Source: Rhodobacterales bacterium 52_120_T64 (GTDB lineage Bacteria > Pseudomonadota > Alphaproteobacteria > Rhodobacterales > Rhodobacteraceae). Taken from it: 64,000 bases of DNA. Shown one piece after another: positions 36,815 through 43,700 of the stretch. The stretch spans positions 124,001 to 188,000 of the forward strand of contig MABA01000024.1 in assembly GCA_002162875.1 (NCBI GenBank), in the 5' to 3' direction. The position numbers and the translations under genes are program-made. Every line of letters begins with the position of its first letter. Position 1 is the stretch's first letter. The notes under the pieces were generated by a model, which worked only from the letters and a program-made list of their open reading frames with translations, did not search any database and was not told the DNA's origin.

Positions 36815-36868
36815 GTTCATATTCTGGGAAGCCGATAAAGATTAGAGCGTGCTGGGCGGTGGCATCAG

Positions 36869-37294
36869 TTAATCAAACGGTTGCCATGTTGGAGCGCCAG
36901 CAAGCTTTTCAGCGCTCAATAGTATTTGGCGTTTTAGGCTTAGCTCCGGATCAGTGCGGCTTTCCTGATCCACACCGGCAGCCGCCGCGCCACAATCCTC
37001 CCAAAGTAACCGTGCCAGGCACAACAACCCCTCTAAAGACAGAGCCGGTGTTTCGGTCATTTGAATGAACAGGGTGCTCTCCTCATTTTGCAGTGCTTGC
37101 AAATCTGGCGAGTCGGGATCCTGCCCTTCGTTTATCAGGCGATACCACTCACGCCGTACAGCAGCCCACCGTGCAAACAATTCTTCGGTAGGGTCAGCGA
37201 GTTCACCGGCCGGAATCATTGGGGTGATCGAGGCCGTAGCGGTGTTAGCTATTGGCAGAACCGCTGCGGCCGATATGAATAATCTTCTGTCCAT
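36869..37294 (-). CDS. Hypothetical protein with possible export signal
   Basis: This 141-residue protein begins MDRRLFISAAAVLPIANTATA. The twin Arg and hydrophobic stretch resemble a short signal sequence, possibly Tat-type, although the canonical S/T-R-R-x-F-L-K pattern is incomplete (DRRLFIS). The rest is helical and acidic (EELFARWAAVRREWYRLINEGQDPDSPD ... ETPALSLEGLLCLARLLWEDCG). I do not recognise the family. GGAGTAATTTAC precedes the ATG. It is element cargo on the minus strand. Confidence 0.55.
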   Translation of the reverse strand: MDRRLFISAAAVLPIANTATASITPMIPAGELADPTEELFARWAAVRREWYRLINEGQDPDSPDLQALQNEESTLFIQMTETPALSLEGLLCLARLLWEDCGAAAAGVDQESRTDPELSLKRQILLSAEKLAGAPTWQPFD

Positions 37295-37314
37295 GTAAAT
37301 TACTCCGTGAAAAG

Positions 37315-37494
37315 TTAAGGGCGGTAGGCTGAGCTCAGGGCTATATGAGCGGGGCTCTTGGCTCTGACCCATGCTTTACGAAGAGCAACAACGAACAGGC
37401 CGCGTAACTGGTGACTGGCATAGCCCGGGCGAGTGAATGTAACTTTTGCTTCGCACCAGGCTTGCTTCCGGATTTTGCTGCGATTGTAGGTCAT
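37315..37494 (-). CDS. Small basic hypothetical protein, divergent from the XRE regulator
   Basis: This 59-residue protein is rich in Arg, Lys and Ala (MTYNRSKIRKQAWCEAKV ... LRGLFVVALRKAWVRAKSP). It has no recognised domain. AAGGGAACGCA precedes the ATG at 37494, a good ribosome site. It faces away from the XRE regulator gene across an inverted-repeat operator region and so is probably controlled by it. The 36869 gene follows on the same strand with a 20-base gap. Confidence 0.55.
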   Translation of the reverse strand: MTYNRSKIRKQAWCEAKVTFTRPGYASHQLRGLFVVALRKAWVRAKSPAHIALSSAYRP

Positions 37495-37505
37495 TGCGTT
37501 CCCTT

Positions 37506-37579
37506 TTATGTGCTGATAGCATATATATAGTGCTAGCAATACATGCTGTCAATACATATAATATGCTAGCAGCACATAA
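37506..37579. promoter_or_regulatory. Operator region of the element XRE regulator
   Basis: TTATGTGCTGATAGCATAT (37506-37524) and ATATGCTAGCAGCACATAA (37561-37579) are inverted copies matching at 18 of 19 positions. Two more TGCTAGCA/TGCTGTCA half-sites lie between them. The region separates the XRE gene from the divergent small gene, as expected for an autoregulated lambda-type switch. Confidence 0.75.
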
Positions 37580-37593
37580 ATAGGAGTAATCGA

Positions 37594-37845
37594 ATGACAC
37601 CACACCAATTCAAAATGGCTAAAGCCGCTCTGGGATTGAGCAATCCCGATATTGCTGAGCTTACCGGGCTACACCGGAATACGTTGAGCAAACTCGATCA
37701 AGGCGCAGGAAAGGCATCTACGATCCAACACGTTCAACTAGCCCTAGAAGCCAAAGGCATCCAGTTCCTAGAAAACGGAGAAACAGCGCTGGGCGCGGGT
37801 GTGGTTTTGAAATTAAAGATCAATAGTCATTCAAAGTTGACCTAA
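37594..37845 (+). CDS. XRE-family HTH regulator
   Basis: This 83-residue protein has one helix-turn-helix (QFKMAKAALGLSNPDIAELTGLHRNTLSKLDQGAGKASTIQHVQLALEAKGI, residues 6-57) and a short tail with IQFLENGETALGAGVVLKL. Several XRE proteins end in this F-x-x-x-G-x-x-x-G-x-G-V-x-L fashion. AGGAG precedes the ATG. It lies 30 bases before the SIR2-like gene and behind strong inverted operators, so it probably represses its own operon including the defence-like cargo. Confidence 0.88.
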   Translation: MTPHQFKMAKAALGLSNPDIAELTGLHRNTLSKLDQGAGKASTIQHVQLALEAKGIQFLENGETALGAGVVLKLKINSHSKLT

Positions 37846-37875
37846 TTCAAAGAGTATATTGAAGGAACAGTGAGC

Positions 37876-39021
37876 ATGACACAGGCAGTTTTTGTTTTGG
37901 GTGCCGGGGCGAGTTACGAATACGGCTTACCTACGGGAGCAGATCTTATCGAAGAAATAACCACACTTTGTGGGGAGTTGGATAAAATCTCACGGACTGG
38001 AAGCCAACGTGAGGACAGCTTTAGGGGAGTCCTAATCCGTGCACTAAATATGAAAACCTCTGATCAACAATTCAAAGATTTGCGCAATGATGATTTGAAT
38101 AAACTCGCAGGGCTATCTCGCAGCCTCTGGTTAGCGAAAAGTATCGACAACTATATAAATGACCAGGAGGATGCAACCATTGCCTATTTGGGTAAGTTTG
38201 CGATTACCGCCTGTATACTTCGCGCTGAAAGAACGGGTCGAAAGTTTCTCAAAGAAGGCGAGAGTAGACATACATTAGCTTCTCTATTTCCGAAAACGAG
38301 AGACAAACCACACCGTCTTGATTTTGGGAGTATCCGAGATACTTGGTTGATCGATTTTTTTAGGGAATTGCGTGGGCAGGTTCAAAGATCAAAGTTAGGG
38401 CAACGGCTCGCCAGCGTTAGCATTATCAATTTCAATTATGACCGTTGCATCGAGCAATTTCTATTCAATGCTTTTAAAGAATACGACAACTTGTCAGATC
38501 GCGATGCTGCCGAACTTGTCAACTCGATCAATATTATTCATCCGTATGGCACCGTGGGGCGACTGCCTTGGCAGAATGCTTCCGACGACACTGGGCAACC
38601 GGTTAAAATTGATTACGGCTATATTGATGGTGGCGAGGCCATAACGATAGCCGCTGAAGGGATACAGACGTTCACGCAGTCCCAAGACTCTAAAATAATT
38701 GAACATGTGCAAAGCTTAGTCAATAATTCTAGTTGTATAGCGTTTCTCGGCTTTGGTTTTCACAAACAAAATATGAAATTACTTGGCATCGATACGGTTC
38801 GAGTGCCGCAAAATTCAGAAGCAAGAAATGTCTATGCAACAACTCATGGAATGTCGGATCGACGGACCGAGCTAGTTCTTCAAGACTTGGGCGTATTCTC
38901 AATTGGAACTGCTCCATCTCCCCTCAATTCAGCAAAAGGACCAAGGGTTAACACATCATCCGGTACATGCACTGATTTCTTTTTTGAATTTGGCGAAGAT
39001 GTTTTTAACAATTTGGTTTAG
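37876..39021 (+). CDS. SIR2-like domain protein, candidate NADase effector
   Basis: This 381-residue protein begins with VFVLGAGASYEYGLPTGADLIEEI, the GAGxS nucleotide loop of SIR2-like domains. SIINFNYDRCIEQFL (the N-Y-D element), NIIHPYGTVGRLPW (candidate catalytic His with G) and SCIAFLGFGFHKQNMKLL follow. This set is typical of prokaryotic SIR2 defence effectors that cleave NAD. GAAGGA lies 9 bases before the ATG at 37876; GTG at 37870 is an alternative. No partner domain is fused. Activity is inferred, not shown. Confidence 0.75.
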   Translation: MTQAVFVLGAGASYEYGLPTGADLIEEITTLCGELDKISRTGSQREDSFRGVLIRALNMKTSDQQFKDLRNDDLNKLAGLSRSLWLAKSIDNYINDQEDATIAYLGKFAITACILRAERTGRKFLKEGESRHTLASLFPKTRDKPHRLDFGSIRDTWLIDFFRELRGQVQRSKLGQRLASVSIINFNYDRCIEQFLFNAFKEYDNLSDRDAAELVNSINIIHPYGTVGRLPWQNASDDTGQPVKIDYGYIDGGEAITIAAEGIQTFTQSQDSKIIEHVQSLVNNSSCIAFLGFGFHKQNMKLLGIDTVRVPQNSEARNVYATTHGMSDRRTELVLQDLGVFSIGTAPSPLNSAKGPRVNTSSGTCTDFFFEFGEDVFNNLV

Positions 39022-39122
39022 CTGGGGTGCCGCTACGTTTTAGCCGTGTTGCAATTCTCGCCGCACAACACACCACTCTTCCAATATCCTGCCAGTTGTG
39101 AAAACAAATGAAAGGTAGAACC

Positions 39123-39317
39123 ATGAATATCGAAGAGCTAACATCGCCACAAATGAAAGACGGAATCTCGGCTATCCCCAGTGAACGTATCTCACAAGCT
39201 GGGGAGTTGCTGACCTATTTGGGTGGGCTGCAGGGAAACCCAGTCATGATGGTAGCAGTCCAGGAAGCCGGCGAACGGGTGATCGTGCATCCGATGGATT
39301 GCAGCACAGGCGAATAG
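39123..39317 (+). CDS. Small hypothetical protein between SIR2-like and HEPN-like genes
   Basis: This 64-residue acidic protein reads MNIEELTSPQMKDGISAIPS near the start and VMMVAVQEAGERVIVHPMD near the end, with no membrane segment or known domain. AAAGGTAGAACC precedes the ATG, supporting translation. Its position, 101 bases after the SIR2-like gene and 73 bases before the HEPN-like gene on the same strand, suggests a shared transcript. A role as regulator or antitoxin of a neighbour is conceivable but has no direct evidence. Confidence 0.6.
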   Translation: MNIEELTSPQMKDGISAIPSERISQAGELLTYLGGLQGNPVMMVAVQEAGERVIVHPMDCSTGE

Positions 39318-39390
39318 TGGATTTGCTTGTACGCCCATTTACTATACAGACATCCCAGCTCAGCCAATCGGGAATCCAAAGGAGCAGGTG

Positions 39391-40386
39391 ATGGGTAGTA
39401 TTAAGGATTACATGATTGATCAGGACATTGGGTTGGCGCGATGGGTTTCTAAGGTCACCCTAGTGTGTCCGGAATGTGATGATACAATCTGTAAAGAGAT
39501 CGATGTTCCGGAGCCCGACTACACAGCTGAAAAGTCACGAGACATGACCGTCGGTAGCGAAGTTGAGATTGAATGCGATGGTTGTGGAGCTACCCTGGAG
39601 AGTGACGTTTGGGCTGGACCATTTGACTGCGATATAACCCTCAAAGATTACGCACATACCAGCGTCACCTGTTCGTCACCCGGTTTTGATCGCCCCCCGG
39701 AGGATTGGGACGGCTCTTGGGAAACCCCCGAACATCCAGGTCAGATCTTTGACCTTAACTATGAAGAGTTGCACGAGATCATCGATACACAGGCGAGTGC
39801 AGATGGTGGCAGTTTGATGAATCGGATGATCTTCGCTCAGATTATCACGTTTCTGGAAGCGTATTTCTGCGACAACCTCATCAAGGGACTCCAAAACCAT
39901 AGAGATTGCATGATCCGATTTGCCTCCAAAGACGGTGCGATTCAAAATGACCCGATCCCAGTAGCTGACATCCTGCGCGACCCAGATGTTATTGAGAAAA
40001 GGATAGTTAAGAAGCTGAAAGAGGGCCGCCTATATCATAAGTTCGGCGCTTCACATGATCCTGCGTCAAAATCAAAGCCAAAACTTGAAGGCGTACCGCT
40101 TTGGTATCGACATGCTTTTGATTTCTCCTTAACGCCGACCGATGACCTTCTCGACGACTTGCGTAACTATACGATGCTGCGACATGACTGCGTGCACCGC
40201 AACGGTGAGACAAAAGAGGGCGAAAAACTCGCAATGTTTGATAAGGAATATTTGTTAGAGGCGCTGTACAAAGTGAAGGCGATTGTGGAACATATCGACG
40301 GGAAGATGGCCAAGCTCGGTGAGCCGAAAACTGGACTTCCCAACGATAATACAGCTCAGCTTATCATTGAAGCTGAAGCGGTCTAA
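39391..40386 (+). CDS. Zinc-ribbon protein with HEPN-like domain
   Basis: This 331-residue protein has two CxxC pairs near the N-terminus (VCPECDD, about residues 26-32, and ECDGCGA, about 66-72) forming a likely zinc ribbon. A helical C-terminal region follows, with RNYTMLRHDCVHRNGETKEGE near residues 263-283. R-H-D-C-V-H is an R-x4-H motif, the catalytic signature of HEPN ribonucleases. AAAGGAGC precedes the ATG. It lies between the SIR2-like and STAND genes. HEPN assignment rests on this motif and the helical context only. Confidence 0.6.
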   Translation: MGSIKDYMIDQDIGLARWVSKVTLVCPECDDTICKEIDVPEPDYTAEKSRDMTVGSEVEIECDGCGATLESDVWAGPFDCDITLKDYAHTSVTCSSPGFDRPPEDWDGSWETPEHPGQIFDLNYEELHEIIDTQASADGGSLMNRMIFAQIITFLEAYFCDNLIKGLQNHRDCMIRFASKDGAIQNDPIPVADILRDPDVIEKRIVKKLKEGRLYHKFGASHDPASKSKPKLEGVPLWYRHAFDFSLTPTDDLLDDLRNYTMLRHDCVHRNGETKEGEKLAMFDKEYLLEALYKVKAIVEHIDGKMAKLGEPKTGLPNDNTAQLIIEAEAV

Positions 40387-40759
40387 TCTGATGAGACGCG
40401 CAGCTATGTATAACTTCCATCCTGCCGGCCATCCGCCAGAACGCAGCTTCAGCACATCGTGTCAGTGTATCTCAGAGAGAATGAACTAGGCAAGGTATCC
40501 AGTGTGACGCGATGCAATATCTGGAAACACGCATTCCATCATGCCAGTATTTCGCTTACAACACTGCATTTAGTTTCTATGTGTTCCTTAAATGGAACCG
40601 GTTTCAACTTTCTAGATCATTCTAGGTGTTTGTGCTCGAGATCCACCTGTCGACAAGCTTCGTTGTATGCGCCAATGTGAGGTGGTGTTGCAGCGAATTA
40701 TTGTTCTTTATAATTATAAGTTTACAATTTTTGCTTTTGCTATTGCGAGGAGCCCTAAT
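40387..40759. other. Gap upstream of the STAND gene
   Basis: These 373 bases contain no convincing gene. Several short frames cross it without ribosome sites. The only clear signal is GAGGAG at 40747-40752, which serves the TTG start of the next gene. A promoter may lie in the AT-rich part near 40700-40745. Confidence 0.6.
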
Positions 40760-43700
40760 TTGGACAAGGAAACGAAGAATGGCGTGCCTCCCGCGGCTGC
40801 CGGCCCTGCTGGCGCCGAGTTCGAAGTGAAGGTCGGATCAAGCTACCTTCTTTCTATGCTTGCAGATGCGCCCGCAAGAGGGTTGCCCGGATCGACCATT
40901 GAGAAAGTATCATTTCAGCAGGGCGATGATGGTTTTCCCATGGATGACGTCATCGTAACGGCGAGGAGTTCTTCAGGAGAAATAGCTACATTGGAAATAC
41001 AGGCCAAGCGCTCTATTACTTTCGCGCCAAAAGATGCTGTATTTAAAAAGGTGATGTCCCAGGTTGTCGACTCGGTAAAAAAAGAGGGGTTTTGGAAACG
41101 GGACGCTCAACTGGCAATTGCTACCCATCAGGCCTCGAGACAGATAACTGGCCCATACCAAGAAGTTTTGAGTTGGGCCCGCGAAACGGATACTGAGAAA
41201 TCCTTTTTCGCAAGACTGCGCAGGAAGGGAACCGCGAGCCCCGCGATGAAGTCCTTTGTTTCAACTTTTCGAAATCATCTTTCAACTTATGGAGCGAAGC
41301 ATGAAGACATTGACGTATGGCGTTTATTAAAACGATTTCAGATTCTCATATTTGATTTTTCCAAAGAAAGCGGCGCAGAAGACTATTGGGCGATTGACAG
41401 GGCAAAAGGTCTCCTTGTTGAAAAAGAGCGTGACCGCGCAAGTTCACTCTGGTCTTCGATAATCACGATTGGACTGGCCACGGACACCGTTGCTGGGGTT
41501 TGCAATCGTGCACAACTCCTCAAAAAATTGTCGACAGAAGGTTTTGAACTTGAGGCGCGATGGGGTGCACGAGCAGCGTTAAGCAACTTGGCCGAGGCTT
41601 CCGGCTTTGCTATGGACGATGTATCCGGCTCGATAAAACGTATTTCCATCCCCCGGCATGACAGATTGGAGGCCGTGCATACTTCGCTTTCCAAAGGGCG
41701 TTATTTAGAAATTCAGGGTGGTTCTGGTGTTGGTAAATCGGCCATTATGAAACGATATATTTCGCAAATGGGGAATAGCCGTTCTGTTGTTTTTCTGTCG
41801 CCAAATAGAACAACAGCTGGAGGCTGGCAGGAGCTTCGGCACAAACTAGAATTTTGTGGAAATGCAAAGGAATTTCTAACTGAAGTGTCTGCATCAGGCA
41901 GCTCAATCATTTGTATCGATAACCTTGATTTCTTTTCCGAGCGCGAGAGGGTAACCGTAAAGGATCTTGTAAGAGCTGCGAAAGATGTGCCAGGCGTTCA
42001 GATCATTGCGACTTCTCGCACAAGACTTGAATATGATGAACCCAATTGGCTTCCAGCAGATATACTCGATGAACTGGGGCACGCACCGGTTGTCACAATT
42101 GGAGAACTCAGCGATCAGGAAGTGAATGAGCTAACAGCTGAAGATCCCAAGTTGGCTGCCCTCCTCAAAGAGGATCATCCAGCCGAGCGAGTGGCGCGTA
42201 ACCTTTTCAGACTATCAAGGTTGGCGTTATTGCAGCACGACGATTCTCGTCTTCACACCGAAGTAGACCTCGTCAAAATTTGGTGGAAGACAGGGGATGG
42301 CAGAGATGATGATAGTCGTAGGGACCGCCAGCGTCTTTTGACATCAATGGCACAACATTACACGCAATCAATTGGGCTTTTTTCATCTGCTGAATATTCT
42401 ACCTCGGCAATCCAACAATTGGTTGGTAGCGAGACACTCCTAGACCATGGAAATGATCAGGTTTCCTTCAAACACGATGTTTTGCGAGAATGGGCCGTTG
42501 CCTCTCTCTATGATTTCCAACGGAATGCACTGGAAACTATCGACTTGGGAAATTCGGGTTCGCAAAGTTTGCTCAGGTCGTATGAGTTGCAGACCCAAAT
42601 GATGCTTGAGTCTGGCGATAAGCCTGGCTGGGTTGAGCGAATTAAAAAACTGTCACAATCGGATGTCCATCGCTCGTGGCAGCGTGTTACGCTCTTGGCA
42701 ATTGTTCATTCGGAAGCTTCGTCTCAACTGCTCAAAGATATGACAGCAGAACTGTTGGCAGACGAAGCTAATATTGCCCAGCAGCTTGTTGCACTCGTTA
42801 TCGCTTCTGAATCCCAGTCTCTCCAAGAGGCATTTTCAGAGTTTGATGGCAAATTGTCAATAATTCCCGCAGGGGTTGTCGCACCTAAGAATCTTTCGTG
42901 GGGTAGACTTGTTGTTTGGCTCTTAACGTTAGAGCAAATCCCAAATCAACTTATTCCGGTCGCGGTAGATCTTATGCGCAATTGGATGATCGTATTTGTG
43001 GGTGGAGCGCCATTCGGTGAAGCAATACTGACGCGCTTCTACGATTTCCTAATTAGGATTGAGAATGCAAAGTACTGTAGATCTTTTCAAGATCAATTTG
43101 AGTCATTTGATGGCCAGTTGTCTTCTGCCCAGATGAGGAACCTTGAGGAAAACTTACGAATTCAACTTTGCATGTTCGCAGACAAAGCCCCTGCTTTGGC
43201 AGTAGAATACCTAACCAGTATATCCGGTCGCAACGTCCCCGATCATATCGTTTCTAAAATCTTGAAAATAAGTGGGACACTGGCGAAAGCTGCTCCAAAA
43301 GAACTTTCAGATTTGACCAGAAATGCTCTGATTGCCGATCAGTCTTCCGGCAAGAGACATCGTGAAGACTACGACCAGGGTCTGTCCGACATGGATTCTA
43401 AGTTTATGCCTGCATCGCCGGTTCAGGGGCCGTTCTTTGAATTGTTGACGCATTGCCCGGAAGAAGGGGTGAGGCTTGTCAACGAGCTGGTCAACCATGT
43501 CGTTGATTTCCAGATTGATAAACGAAGTGCGGATGAGGACACTATCGTTGTGCCTTTTGATGCTGGTGAGCGTAGTTTTCGGTATTCGCAATCGTTCCAG
43601 TGGAGTCGTCATAGCGATTGCTACAGCGTCACCTCGGCTCTGATGGCGTTAGAAGCATGGGGTCATAGACGCATAGAAAACGGCGATAAGCCTTCGCAGG

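Larger units (their letters stand above)
36043..36868. other. Left end of the element, no convincing gene
   Basis: These 826 bases hold the arm-type TGGCGAGCAC repeats (36090-36110), an AT-rich stretch with six TGTTACA/TGTAACA heptamers (36328-36434), a poly-C patch near 36484, and a hairpin at 36787-36814. A short minus-strand frame at 36127-36321 shows no ribosome site or recognisable motif and is not called. Confidence 0.7.

Noticed and set aside
37506-37579. CRISPR array or transposon ends
   Set aside because: There are only two long inverted copies with half-sites between them, directly before an XRE gene; no spacers and no transposase. No CRISPR-like array was seen anywhere in the window.
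40459-40680. Short plus-strand frame in the gap before the STAND gene
   Set aside because: Cys-rich and low-quality translation, no ribosome site, no homology recognised.
40667-40759. ATG-started N-terminal extension of the STAND protein
   Set aside because: The extra 31 residues read like untranslated sequence (many hydrophobics and a Cys) and lack a ribosome site, whereas GAGGAG serves TTG at 40760.
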